Made by a program: the position numbers and the translations under genes
Assembly: GCA_951799425.1 (NCBI GenBank)
Contig: OX637395.1
Coordinates: 38,588,323-38,652,322, forward strand
Length of the DNA stretch: 64,000 bases
Direction: 5' to 3'
Origin: Ilex aquifolium
Taxonomy: Eukaryota > Streptophyta > Magnoliopsida > Aquifoliales > Aquifoliaceae
The notes under the pieces: model-generated
Seen by the model: the letters and a program-made list of their open reading frames with translations, nothing else
Told to the model about the DNA's origin: nothing
The model's database searches: none
Shown: positions 1-11,203 of the stretch, in pieces
Position numbering within the stretch: position 1 is the first letter of the stretch
Layout of the letters: every line of letters starts with the position of its first letter

Positions 1-793
1 CGCATCTGACATACAAAACACCTTCCTTTGTTTGCTTAGTTTAAAAATAAGCACTTATAACACATGGTATATACAATGGCTTTAAATGATGGCAACATCT
101 AACTTGATGGTAACAATATGTAAACGTCATCATGTGGTGGTAACCGAATCCGAAGGGCGGAGGCCACAAATTTTCTATTTGCATCCCCCCTAAAAAGTTG
201 AATATATTCATGTTTAAGTTCAAAATCCTGCAAATACAAATTCTCATGGATCTGTAATGGATTCAATTATACCACATACAACAACCAGACATGTTAAATG
301 AATTTATTATTTTTTCAGCTATTAATAGGGGAAAATATTAAAAAAAATACAACTCAAAACTAATTTACAATGGATGTAAAGGCTTATATATTATTTTGGA
401 AGTAGCTATTGTACCAAGGTGGGACAAGCTCTAATACTCACTGCACATCCGCTCAAATGTGAAGAGTTACAAAGAAGAATCGCAATATATAATAGGTAAG
501 GTACGAACAAAAAGGGGCATTACTTACAAAATCAATGAAATTAGTGTTACCCGAGCTCAGCTCTAATACCATGTTAGGATTTAGATCATAGGGTTAGGAT
601 ACAAAGTGAAAAAAAAAAAAAAAAAGAATTGAGGAAGGTATATACGGATGTATGCGCACACACACATACACATATAATAAAGGTAACAAGTATAAAATAT
701 CCCAATCTCTTATAACTCAACAAAAACATTGTAAGATATTCAAACTACACTAGTACGAATGGCAGAACTTCACATCGAAATGAATACCATTAC
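1..793 (-). other. Probable intron of the AGD2/DapL-type gene, no exon seen
   Basis: This stretch follows the donor site after exon 4 of the minus-strand aminotransferase gene. I searched it for the expected next exon (family motif around HELSTIEGYSGYG) on the minus strand and did not find it. It is AT-rich, with a poly-A run near 609-625 and a CA-rich microsatellite near 655-675. The simplest reading is a long intron with the remaining exons beyond the left edge. A gene truncated here cannot be excluded. Confidence 0.5.
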
Positions 794-2242
794 CTTTGCC
801 ATCGCAGAAGTTATAATTTCTGGAATGGGCTCAGTGGTGTCACCAATTCCAAGGCTTATGACTTTTGCATCAGGATACTTCGACTTGTGAACCTCTCTTC
901 TTCTAGCAACCTAATTTCACATGAGAGAATCTATTAAACTTGACTCGTCGATATAAGCACTGAAGAGTGATAATCAACAATCAATTTTTATATTATGGGG
1001 GAAAGTGGGAGTATGAAATTGAAACCAAAGGCTACAACCATCGATCAACGTAATTTAACAAGGTGGCCAATCCTAAATTCTCAATGAAGACGCTGCACAA
1101 AAATTTTTTTGTTCTCATTCTTGACATCTTAAGGCCTCCATACGCAATTCATTCTTCAAACAACAGGTTTTCGTCTTGGGTTGGGGTTGGGGTTGGGGAG
1201 AATGGGCCTAGGGGTTTGTCTTCAGTTCACAAAAGATATCCAAAACAACTCTACTAATTTTTTTCTACTACGGTTGAAGGTATTCTATTCAAGTAACAGT
1301 AACCTCAGATCATTCATTCACCCAAAAAAGATGTTACAAGAAATAAGAAAAATAAGAGGTGACTTTGACAAGTGAATCAATATCATAAAAACATGTGTGG
1401 AAGTGAGTCACTGGAAGTGTCAAGTTTGGGACTGTGACAAACGATCTGGAAATATATGACCTTTCCACTTGAAGCAAATTTCCAACCCTTGAGCATGGAT
1501 ACAACATAAACCCACTAGTTATGCAAACAAAATTTGGGTAAATAAAGGGAAAAAAAATTGTGCAAATAATTGCAAGAGCCATGACAAACCTCAGGAAAGA
1601 GGTAACCAGCTTGAAGTTTAGCCATGTTTGCATTGCGGGACACCTTGGTCTTATAAGCTTCTAAAAATGCACCAAAAAATGCTGGCATTAGTATAGATAC
1701 CATAACAAAATATTTTCTCCATTACATCTCCCAAACATCAAGTACATCACAAGAAGTTTACAACATTATGAGTACTTTAGACATGAACTACCAACTAGAA
1801 AAAAAAAAATCCATTTCTCAACTTTTCCTCAAATTTCTCAAGAACCAAACGAAAAATAGCTAAAAAAGTTTGCATTTTGATAGCGAAAAAAAGCAATATA
1901 AGGCGGTAATACCATTCTTCTCTAGGGTAGGGGTCGCAATGCATCTACAAATCCCACTGTTTTTCGCCCGAACGAAAAGATTCTGGGTTCTGCACAAGTG
2001 AAAAAGTACATTATCAAAATTATTATCATAGGAAAAATAAAAGATTATTTCAGAAACATCACTCTCTGTTCTTGAAAAAATTCACATTCAAATTCTCTCT
2101 GTTTTTTCCTTACATTCCACTCAGCAACTTGAAACAGAGGGGATGGAGATATTAATTACCTGATGCTTAATTTGTTTTGGCCTAAGAAACCTGAGGTTGA
2201 TGAAGAAATTGAGGTCGACGGATGTTGATTAACCAGAGACAT
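794..2242 (-). CDS. AGD2: LL-diaminopimelate aminotransferase (AGD2/DapL type), N-terminal exons 1-4, partial
   Basis: The family is a plastid pyridoxal-phosphate aminotransferase that makes LL-diaminopimelate for lysine synthesis; Arabidopsis AGD2 also affects defence. Four minus-strand exons read through with matching phases and GT-AG sites: 2160-2242 (start ATG at 2242), 1913-1989, 1590-1660 and 794-910. They give about 116 residues of a family that is usually about 460. Exon 1 is Ser/Thr-rich and starts [11 protein letters not shown], fitting a plastid transit peptide. Exon 2 contains [12 protein letters not shown]. Exon 3 holds [19 protein letters not shown]. Exon 4 holds [18 protein letters not shown] and ITSAMAK. 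These motifs fit AGD2/DapL better than the paralogue ALD1, which differs at several of these positions. The PLP-binding lysine and C-terminal domain would lie in exons outside the window. No frameshift or stop is seen in the visible part. Confidence 0.88.
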
Positions 2243-2516
2243 TTTCACGGAGAGAGAGAGAGAGAGAGAAGTCCCGCCGCGTAGTGTGCTATAAACCCTA
2301 GCTAGCTAGTTGCTTGGGTCTCTTGTCGTTTTATCAAATGCGCGGTCCAAGGTCGAAGACTGCAGGGGGTAGTAGCGCTATCGTGCCCAGGGTGCGTTTT
2401 ACGCCACTGCTACCTTCCCTTCATACAGTTCACAGTGGCAACATCACATGAAAAAAGAAAGGTGGTTTAATTATACTTTTTGACCTCTCTAAATTATGAT
2501 TTATGTTCTTCTTTAG
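2243..2516 (-). promoter_or_regulatory. 5' leader and promoter region of the aminotransferase gene
   Basis: A GA/CT microsatellite (2251-2269) lies just upstream of the ATG and would be CT-rich in the transcript, which is common in plant 5' leaders. An AAACCCTA telo-box-like motif is at 2293-2300, followed by GCTAGCTAG. Telo-boxes are frequent in promoters of housekeeping plant genes; their role here is inferred from position only. Confidence 0.4.
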
Positions 2517-2524
2517 CCCTCAAA

Positions 2525-3416
2525 CAGTGTTTTAAAACCCGACTCGGACATCAACCCAGCAAAGAGACCGAATCACCGGGTGGGTTAATGATTCAACCAT
2601 TTGGTCACTGATCTCATTAAAAAATAAAAAAATAAAAATTTATAAATAAACAATAAATAGGCTAAAAATTTATAATAAACCCAATAAAAACTCATTTCAT
2701 AGCAATAAAGACACCACCATATATCTAAATTTAAGCTTAAAAGCATCAACAAAATCCTAACAAATCACAGATTCAATGTATAAAAAAGCCATGCATGAAA
2801 ATATTCACAAATCAAAAATCAGATTCAATGTATGAAAATAAAAAATCACCGATTCAATAAAAATATCAGAGACGCAGAGTATGGTTGCTCTTAATTACAG
2901 ATTCAATGTATACAAATAAAAAATCTAATATAGCAGGAGAGAGAAATCGAGAAAGATAACGCGAGAGAGAGAGAGAGAGGGGCAGAGTAGTACCTGCTGT
3001 TGTCAATGGGAGTTGTTGTTGGCTACCACAATGGAGATCTAAAGCTTGAAGCAGCCTCTTCTTCGAAGCAGGAGTCCCTGAAGAAGAGAAGCAGAGTCCC
3101 TTCACCCTTGAGCTTTTATTGCTCGCTTGCAGTAGCAGCACAGAGACTCAGAGAGCGAGCGAGAGAGAGAGAGATGTTGGAGGAGAAAGATCACTAACCT
3201 AGTAGGTGAAGATGTTGGGAACGATTTAGATTTTAGGGCAAAATGCCCCAAAAAGGCAAAACCAAACATTTTATTTGAATATGCAATTAAATGATCCATC
3301 CCATTTTTTAAAATTCGTTCGGGTTCAGCGGTTTTAAGTCGGATGAGCGGGTTTACACCGGTTTAGGCATTGGTTCATCGGGTTACCCGCTGGTCCGGGC
3401 CGGGTTAAAAACACTG
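2525..3416. mobile_element. Non-autonomous hAT element, family 1
   Basis: The ends are inverted: left CAGTGTTTTAAAACCCG and right CGGGTTAAAAACACTG. The element is flanked by near-perfect 8-bp target duplications, CCCTCAAA (2517-2524) and CCCTCAAC (3417-3424). An 8-bp duplication with CA...TG ends is diagnostic of hAT. No transposase frame is visible. The interior has GA microsatellites and a stretch resembling the interior of the element at 52835-54700, so both belong to one family. Open frames around 2866-3197 are by-products of the GA-rich interior. Confidence 0.85.
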
Positions 3417-3465
3417 CCCTCAACTATCAATTATCTTACATTTTTCTTCTAATTATTTGAATATG

Positions 3466-3984
3466 TAGGGCCGGCTCAACATCATTAAAAAAAAAAAAGC
3501 ATGGTCTTTAGGTCCCAAATTTGTAGAAGGCCTCAAATTTTTAGGTACATTACTAACTCATAAAAAAATTAAATCCTTTAAATTTTAAACCCTAAAAAAA
3601 TGTCCCAAAATATTAAGTACAATCAACATTTTTATTGTAATAATTTGGGTCTATGATTCAATTCATAACATTAGAAATCTAAAAATCATAAGTTGAAAAA
3701 ATAAAAAGTACTCAAAAGTCAACTCATATTTACCATTTTTCTCTCTGTGTAAAAATTAATACAAAACATTAAAAAAGTTAAAATTAAACTCTCTTTCTGA
3801 TAAAAAAAACAAAAACAAAAGTTAAAATATTTTTTTTCAGTAACACTAGCACGTCTTTCTTAGGTCCCTCTCTCATATAATAAATTGAAAATAACTTAAT
3901 TTTTTTAAAAATTAATATTAAAAATAAAAAAAACTTCATTTAGTATTTTCACTTTAGGCCTCCAATTACCTTAAGTCATCCTTG
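3466..3984. mobile_element. Small non-autonomous hAT element, family 2
   Basis: A perfect 8-bp target duplication TGAATATG (3458-3465 and 3985-3992) flanks the element. The left end is TAGGGCCGGCTCAA. The right end, read on the minus strand, is CAAGGATGACTTAAGG, which resembles the left end of the element at 53174-53582 (CAGGGGTGGCTCAAGG). The interior is AT-rich and non-coding. The two are members of one family in opposite orientation. Confidence 0.85.
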
Positions 3985-4091
3985 TGAATATGTTTCATCT
4001 TATTCCAGTTTTGACCGTCCATTAGGTTTTGATGAAAAAAAAATACCCACGTGTTAATGAATTTTGAAACAAAATGAAATTTGTTTGTTAA

Positions 4092-4369
4092 GACCATGAT
4101 TCAATGTCACGGTATCGAATAATACGACTTAAAAGAAATATTAAACATGACGAGAGATTCAAGTTATAAGTCGGCGTCGTGGAATCGTGTTGACCGATTC
4201 GAGTGATAATAACTCGGCGACTAGTGATTGAATCGAATACAACTCGACGGACTTAGTCGAATTGTGCGAGACTCGGAGTTTATACGTATTATGGAATAAT
4301 ATCGACTCAAAAGGTGTCAAGTCGGATACGACTCATTTCAATATCGGATAATACTTTGAACCATGGTTA
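4092..4369. mobile_element. Candidate MITE with ACCATG-type inverted ends
   Basis: The left end reads ACCATGATTCAA and the right end, on the minus strand, ACCATGGTTCAAAG. Between them are repeated short motifs such as TCGAATA and ACTCG. A TAA trinucleotide occurs at both borders, which would suit a PIF/Harbinger-type duplication, but the exact ends are uncertain. No coding sequence is seen. Confidence 0.4.
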
Positions 4370-4651
4370 AATCTTATCAAAGGTAAGCATTTACTCAAGT
4401 CACTAATGTTTTGTGTCTCTCAATTACATTCGATTAAGATATAGTAGAAGTTTTTCTTTTTCTTTTTGATAAAAATAACAAAATTGATATATTAATAGCT
4501 AACCAAACAAATCATCTTGGAGAAGGGAGTACAAGAAGTCTGGACAATGTCCCCTCCAACAATAAAGATCATTATAATTTGAAGCAAATTTAGCTAATAT
4601 TTTTTTCTGCCATGCATTCTTAACTTCTATAAGTGTCTTCGAAAAATGCAG

Positions 4652-5646
4652 GTGGAACCGCCAGCAATGCAGAGGCTTTAAGCAAGCTTGAAGGTAACTA
4701 ACTATCTATGATAATTTACTGAAGAACTTTACATCTTGCTTCATGTACCATTCAACAGATTTAGTTTGGTTGCTGAGGAAAATTTTGACAACGTTAAATT
4801 CTTATTGTATCGATTATTTTTGAGATCCTAGTTTTATATATTATTTTACAATCCGCAAATAACTTCTCAGATGGAACAAAATTTTCCAACCTAAAGATCT
4901 GAAGTATGCATATGCAGGTGGTCTTTCATGCACATCAGAAGTTCAGAGAGCATTACCTATTTTGAAGAAAGCTAATGGCAATAGAATGCGTAGAGTACTG
5001 CACGTAGGCCCTGATACCTGTTCAGTTGTATCTAAATTACTACAAGAAGAGGATACTGAAGCCTGGGGTGTGGAGCCATATGAGTTAGATGACGCTTATG
5101 GCAGCTGCAAGACTCTTGTGCGCAAAGGCATTGTGCGTGTGGCTGATATTAAGTTTCCTCTTCCCTACCGGGCAAAGTCGTTTTCTCTTGTCATAGTGTG
5201 ATATGTCTTGAAAACATAAGATTGGGTACATATGATTCTTGATTTGGTAAAACCCTATCTAGGGAGTGAAAATGGTGGCTTCTGCTACATTGAAAAAATT
5301 GATTTTGTTCCTGCTAGCCTTTGTTCCATGTCTAATTGAGGACAACCACCTTTTGTAGTTTGCCTTTAAAAGTATACCCAATGTCCAACTCTTACCAGAC
5401 TGCTCTGTATTTCTTGTGATGGCCAAATTGCGGAGCTCATCTTGGTGGGTAAGGTTTTTTGTTCAGACCAGCTTACAAGAAAATGAAGCTGCCACAAAGA
5501 AGTTTGAGCAGGCTGCAACGAAGAGGTCATACAAGCTAGCTTGCCAAGTTTTCCACCTCAAGTCACACCATGAAAAATCTCAGGATCATACAGACTTCTT
5601 GGTGAAAAGTTGCCAATTAGCTTCTTCGACTCCAATAGGGGACTAA
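4652..5646 (+). pseudogene. CGR2/CGR3-like Golgi methyltransferase pseudogene
   Basis: CGR2/CGR3 proteins are plant Golgi SAM-dependent methyltransferase-like proteins linked to pectin methylation. Exon remnants are at 4652-4693 (GTASNAEALSKLE) and 4918-5199, joined in phase by GT-AG sites. The second carries EVQRALPILKK, RRVLHVGPDTCSVVSKLL, EAWGVEPYELDD and VRVADIKFPLPY, then SFSLVIV. There the reading frame hits TGA at 5199-5201 exactly where the family continues with SDALDYL. About 215 bp of unrecognisable sequence follows. Homology resumes at 5418-5646 with AKLRSSSWWVRFFVQTSL and ACQVFHLK, the family's C-terminal block. The N-terminal transmembrane part was not found upstream. The central loss and missing 5' part argue for a broken copy. 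Confidence 0.82.
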
Positions 5647-6567
5647 ATTATATTGTTGGAAATCAAACTGCCTTGTTATATATTCCAACTAAGACACTAA
5701 AATTTTGTTGAATTGTGTAAGTTAGCCTCCACAAAAATGTATTCTTGTAGTTGCAAGTGTAGTTCTTTTTGGCATGTTGAAACTCACTCTATTTTTGTGA
5801 TAATTGTAAAAGAAAACTAAATATGTGAGAATTCGGAGCCAGTTTTGTCAAGGAAGTAATATCCGAAGTGATTTCAGTATCATATCGAAAGTTACGTTAT
5901 GACTTATTAGGGGTTAGTTATAAATTTTTTTTTTTTTTTCATATTTCGATTGATTAAAAGTCTAGGTATAACTCAAAAAAATTGAGATTGATTTTAGGCA
6001 ACATCATCTTGACTCGATTTTATATAATAGTTGAATCATAATCTCATCCAATCTAATCATAAACTTATAGTAATCTTTTAAATTGTGCTGCTTAGCTTAT
6101 GAGAAATGTTGGTCTTTTACTTATTTTTATACGATGATATTCAATACTTTTAATACCATACCAAAAAAAAAAGACAGTGATTATAGACTTTTAGTTAATT
6201 TTATAAATATTAATCGTGATAATAATAAAACGTGGCATAGTAAAACAAAAATATTGTACTCTTCTCAATTTTAATTAATAAAAACTTAAAGGTTAATATC
6301 ACAAAACAACGTCTCTTTCACCATGAATTTTTAGAGTATTTTAGTCCTCTTAGAAGTTTGCTAGTAAAGAAATGGCCCCCCAATAGAAATCTAGTCTCCA
6401 ATACAAATCTTCTTTACATATATAAACACTATTTGTGGGCCCCTTTAATCTAATAAACTATTTAGCCGAGCACTTACCAATTCTTTTATGATTGGCAATT
6501 GAAAAGTTTCTTAATTATGTGCCATTAAAAAGTCAATTTATCGAGATGGGATATATAATATATAATA
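5647..6567. other. AT-rich intergenic DNA
   Basis: No convincing gene, RNA or element with clear ends was recognised. Open frames here are short and AT-biased, for example around 6083-6274. Confidence 0.5.
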
Positions 6568-7145
6568 CTAGTTATTGCCTGTTCCTGAAGACACAGTGTA
6601 ATAAAAAATAGTAAACAATAAACATATTTGTATTCATATCCAAAATCAAATCACAAACATAGAGAAGAGATAAAAGAATTTAAGTATCGGTTTGTAGTGA
6701 GGGTGAGATGTGGTGGGCTGCAGTGGTGGTGGTAAGAGACGGTGATGGTTGTGGTGGGTGGCAATGACTATGGTGGCGGTGATGACGGCGACGGAGGTGG
6801 TGGTGGCGGGGGGTGGGTGGCGGCGACGGTGGTGGTGGCGATGGTGGCGGAGGTGGTGGCGACGGCAGCAGTGGTGGTGGTGATGGGGGTAGAGGTAGTG
6901 GTGGGGCGGTTTCAAACACTATTATTTTTTTTAAAGTATTTATGAGAAATAATTTCTAGAAGTACTTTTAAAAAATCACTCCAAACACACCCTTAGGGCC
7001 CTATTTTTCCTATTAAATTTATGGTGTTAATATTAGCCGTTAGATTAACTTTAAAGTAAAATTTAAAGCGATCTCAACCGCGAATAGCAAAAGTCATTTT
7101 GTTTATCTTTTGAGATTTGAATTGTAAGTTACTTTATTATATAGA
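6568..7145 (-). mobile_element. Non-autonomous Helitron A with GGT-rich tract
   Basis: Read on the minus strand, the element starts TCTATATAATAAAG just after an A (7146 complement). It ends with an imperfect hairpin (CTGTGTCTTCAGGAACAG) and, a few bases later, CTAG just before a T (6567 complement). TC start, subterminal hairpin, CTRR end and A|T insertion without target duplication are the Helitron hallmarks. A GGT/GGC trinucleotide-rich tract fills about 6720-6905 and yields spurious Gly/Val- or Pro/His-rich frames. No Rep/helicase is present. Four other copies with the same architecture occur in the window. Confidence 0.8.
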
Positions 7146-7554
7146 TATTTAGTAGAAAAATATAATATATAATATATTTTTCTGTGAAGTTTATCGAGAT
7201 GGGATTATATTATTTGGGCTCTATCGGCCAAATTTTTGCGCCTAATACTTGGCCCCTCAAAGATAAAATTCTGGCTTCATCTCTGCTTCCTACTTATTTT
7301 AACAGTGAAAACAATCGAAGACAAACAACGTGAGTTGTGGACGATCACATAACAAACACGTGGATTTGTTTCTGTTTGTTTTAACGGGTGAAATGGGTAG
7401 AATAATTTTATTAATACAAAATTAATAATTGAAAATGTTAAATTAAAATAATTAAAAGTTTTAGACCATTTTAAAATTGAAGCTAAAGTTTATGGACCAA
7501 TTTCGGTATTTAACATTGGCTTTTTTGCACTTTATACCCTATTTTTTTTTTAAG

Positions 7555-7795
7555 TTTCTCACTTTGTATTCTCAAAAATTAAAATTTTCATATTGTACTC
7601 TTAATGTATCAAAATATTATAATATCAATATGACTCTTTTGTTAGCTTTTGTTATTTTTTTGTCAAAAATCAATCCCTTTGACGGAAAAATTAACAAAAA
7701 ATTAATAAAAGAGTCATATTATAATATTTTATATATTAAAAATATAATATGAAAAATTTAAATTTTTAGAATACAAAGTAAAGAATTTAAAATTT
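7555..7795. repeat. Large imperfect inverted repeat (foldback)
   Basis: A left arm of roughly 7555-7670 (CTTTGTATTCT, CAAAATATTATAATAT, ATATGACTCTTTT) is matched by a right arm of roughly 7680-7795 that reads almost the same on the opposite strand (AAAAGAGTCATATTATAATA, AGAATACAAAG). The loop is only a few bases around 7671-7680. Pairing may extend a little further outwards. It lies about 95 bp upstream of the TBL start codon. It looks like a foldback MITE; no target duplication was defined. Confidence 0.6.
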
Positions 7796-8309
7796 TTTAA
7801 GGTACATAACATTTCTGTATTGTTACGGTCTTGCACAAAATAAAAGGAGTTAGCATTAATGTGCGCCGGGTGCGGCACTCAGTATCCTCCATGGCCACAA
7901 TGGAGCACCTGCACCACCATAAGAAAGCTACATATTCTCTCTTCTCGTCTTCCTGCCTAATTTTATCTCTCCTCTGTTTCGCCTCTCTCTTTTTCGCTTT
8001 CTCTCTCTTCAAATCCTGCGTGTCACCTCCTCAACCACACCACAGCCTGGAATTCGACTCCGAAGCCTCTGACGCATCGAACACACCGTGCGATTACTCC
8101 GATGGACAGTGGATCTACGATTCAACGATCAGATCTCCGCGTTACGACAACACTTGTAAAGAGATATACAAAGGTTGGAATTGCATTGGCAGTAACAAAG
8201 CTAATGCACTTGATATTGTCAAGTGGCGTTGGAAGCCCAATCACTGTGATCTTCCACAATTTGAGCCTCTTCGGTTCCTCGAGAAATACAGAGACATCAG
8301 TATTGGTAC

Positions 8310-8310
<1 letters not shown>

Positions 8311-8370
<60 letters not shown>

Positions 8371-8392
8371 ACACACACACACACTCACTCTC
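8311..8392. repeat. (CT)n(CA)n compound microsatellite at the start of TBL intron 1
   Basis: CT repeats from about 8311 pass into CA/CACT repeats to about 8392. The tract begins five bases inside intron 1, directly after the inferred donor at 8306. It creates unrelated open frames in all three phases. Confidence 0.9.
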
Positions 8393-9345
8393 TCTTCGTT
8401 AGTCTATTAATGAGCTGTTTGGTTCCTGAGGAAATGTAGATAAAGGAAGATATCTTATAATCGCATATCTCCGCGTCTTTATTGATTTCTGACCTGATTA
8501 TACAGAAAGTTCTACTTAAAAATGCCTAGTACACCTGAGTTTGATATGAAAAAACTAACTTTTGAGTAATGCTATTTAATATTGTTTGTGCCTATATTCT
8601 TGTTTTTCTGAGCAAAGGGTCCCCTGTCATTGCGTTTTATTTCTTACAAATGGCTTAGTGTTGTATTCTTGAATTTCTCCACGTTAAATTAGATTTTGCA
8701 CATGCTTTATGTTCTTCAAAAAATTAATACAATGGAAAGTAGTAATCTTGAAGTTTATTTTGTCTATTCCCTATTAATATCTTCAGTTCTTGCTAACATA
8801 CTTATATGTTGACATATTTTCATGCGTCGGTGTTACACAATTTGTAGATCTTATAGATCAGTAACAGTGCAGGGTTTGTGGGTGACTCCTTAAATAGGAA
8901 CATGTTTGTTGCACTTTTCTGCACTTTGAAACGAGTGCCAGGTGATGTGAGAAAGTGGCGTCCTGCTGGAGCTGATCGAGGATTTACCTTTCTCCAGTAC
9001 AACCTTACAATTGCTTATCATCGCACAAATCTTTTGGTGCGTTATGGTAGGTAAGCTGTGTTTGTTGGAAAATTGTACTTGTGCGATTGTTTAACGGAGT
9101 ACAGTTTTATTAGTACTTGCTGCAATTACATTCTTCTTGTGTTCTTTTGCTATTTGGAAAGAGCTGCTAGGGGTTACATGATTGTGTTTACTGCTATCTT
9201 GAAGGATCTATTTTTGAGTTTTTGTTTGGTCTCTTGGTGCTTGCGATGTATTGATATATTTTGTTTCATGTGTTGGTTGCATGTTAACACAGGCTTGTTT
9301 CATTCCTATATTTTATAGATGGTCAGCCAATCCAAACGGTGGTGT

Positions 9346-9361
9346 CCTAGAAGGCTAGAAT
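9346..9361 (+). other. 8-bp near-duplication in TBL exon 3, probable hAT excision footprint
   Basis: The sequence reads CCTAGAAG followed directly by GCTAGAAT. Relative to the family reading frame (GGV-LESLGYKEG) one 8-bp copy is extra. Both halves are the presumed original CCTAGAAT, altered only at the two bases that meet in the middle (T to G, and C to its complement G). That is the usual pattern left by hAT excision. The result is a frameshift and the stop at 9356-9358. Confidence 0.65.
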
Positions 9362-10093
9362 CTCTCGGATACAAGGAGGGTTATAGAGTTGATGTTGATA
9401 CACCAGAAGGAACTTGGGTAGAGGCTGCGAGTTTCCACGATATTCTCATCTTTAACACGGGACACTGGTACATTATTCTTCTGGGATCCTATTTCATGTA
9501 GACTACGATGCTGGTTGTTGGCATGTTAATTAAGAACTTTCCTTTGTTTCGTTCTTTCTTTTTATTTTTATTTGTTTATTTTATGAAGATAGAAAATGCA
9601 TACATCTTGTTCATTGCTTAGTAAATTGAGTAGCAGATATATTTTAGCACCCAAGCAGTTAAGTCATAAGTGTGAATCTACCACTGTCAGAGAAAAGTGT
9701 CTGTCATATTTTGTATTCTTCCCGTTCTTGGGTCAAAATGGCTGGGATGGTCTGTAAGGGCCAAAGGAGAATGAGGGGCTAGCGTCTTACACAAGTGATG
9801 TACAGTCTATTCATAATCAGATGATCATATCCTTGGTCACAGCAGTTAGTTTCATCTTCACGTGGCACTTCGATTTTTTTTTCTTTTTCACATGGAACTT
9901 TGAATTTTTTCATCTTGATATTTTGGGAGGCTTAGATTTTTCTGACTTACTGGCAATTCTGTTATTTTCAAGGTGGTGGGCTCCTTCAAAGTTTGACCCT
10001 GTAAAATCACCCATGCTTTTCTTTGAAAAGGGTCGCCCTGTGGTGCCTACAATACCGCCCGATGCTGGCCTTGATATGGTTTTGAAGCACATG

Positions 10094-10785
10094 GTATGAA
10101 TGACCTCTCTCTCGCCTACTTTCTCTCTAAATTCTGAATCAAATCTAAGAAATGCTCCTCAATAACATGCCAATTTGCGGATGATAAGTTTGTGCTACAA
10201 ATAGACTTTACACTTCTGGCCCATGTATGCCTTATTGATAAGTCAAAGTATGCAAGGGCTATTCATAGATGTAATGCCATAGTTGGATTTGTCTTCCCAA
10301 ACTCAAGTATTTCAGGATAGGCTTCATGGATAAATTTGCCTCTACGTTGGAAGTGATTTTACATTTGACATTCTTTCTTCTATGTTGCTACTGCTTGAGG
10401 TATATAATCATATGGAAAAAAACGATGCAACTTTCTCTTTTATTGGATGAAAGTGGTCTAATATTATGTTTTAGAATAATTGTCTAATGACTTGTCAACG
10501 AGGGTGTAAAATATGTCCGGCCTTTTTTTGAAGTGTAGTGCTAGAGGCATGCAACGCCTAATCAATGTCGAAAGAGCAAGAATGAGATAATACTAAAAAT
10601 TCTCACCTCCCAAATATATGGATGAAATCGAGTGGTCCAGATTAGCGGACTCTAATATGTCACTCTGTTGACCCCTTGCAAGGCCTGTATGTCTGGTCCT
10701 AACTTGTTAGCCTTGTGTGCAAAATTTGGGGACCTTAAATATAAAATTCTAGCTTCAATTTGAATTATATTGCTGGTTACCAATG
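10094..10785. other. TBL intron 4, part left of the retrotransposon
   Basis: Non-coding intron DNA after the exon 4 donor. The stretch near 10720-10755 (GGGGACCTTAAATATAAAATTCTAGCTTC-like) resembles one near 7250-7275, suggesting an old dispersed repeat, but no ends were defined. Confidence 0.5.
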
Positions 10786-11153
10786 TGATGCAAATGGAGA
10801 GCACGGGTCCCAGGCGGAAACTACTCCTTAAATCGTGGAGGCTGGGGATTCATTCAGCTTCTAGAATTCTTATCAACTCTTATTATTTATTTATTTCAAA
10901 ACTCTGTTTCCTAGTTTAATTTATTTCCGTAGGACTCTGTTGCTATGTTGGCAATCCTTTCCTAGTTTATTTCCTGATTTATAGCATCCTATGTAATCCT
11001 TTAAATATGGCAGTGATGGAGGGAAAAGGGATAGCTGATTTTTCTTCACGATATTGAATTTGAGAATGGAGAGACTTCATTAACAGAGAGATTCTGTTTG
11101 TGTTTATTTCCTCTTGTATGTCAACGTGAGGTTGGCTCTTGAGGGTTACACCA
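10786..11153 (+). repeat. 5' LTR of the Reina-like element
   Basis: 368 bp, TG...CA ends, nearly identical to 15884-16251 with only a handful of visible substitutions (for example GGTTACACCA here against GGTTGCACCA at the 3' LTR), which implies a fairly recent insertion. Confidence 0.92.
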
Positions 11154-11157
11154 TTTT

Positions 11158-11169
11158 TGGTATCAGAGC
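11158..11169 (+). other. Primer binding site (initiator tRNA-Met)
   Basis: TGGTATCAGAGC begins four bases after the 5' LTR and matches the 3' end of plant initiator tRNA-Met as used by most Gypsy elements. Confidence 0.9.
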
Positions 11170-11203
11170 AAGGTTTCCTTCACAAGGAAAAATTCATCAT
11201 CTC

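Noticed and set aside
794..2242. Identification as ALD1 rather than AGD2/DapL
   Set aside because: Motifs [14 protein letters not shown] and [13 protein letters not shown] with ITSAMAK fit AGD2/DapL better; ALD1 differs at several of these positions.
6680..6945. Gly/Val-rich and Pro/His-rich open frames (also near 34763, 39035, 43484 and 63527)
   Set aside because: They come from the GGT/CCA tracts of Helitrons, are open in several frames at once and differ between duplicates.
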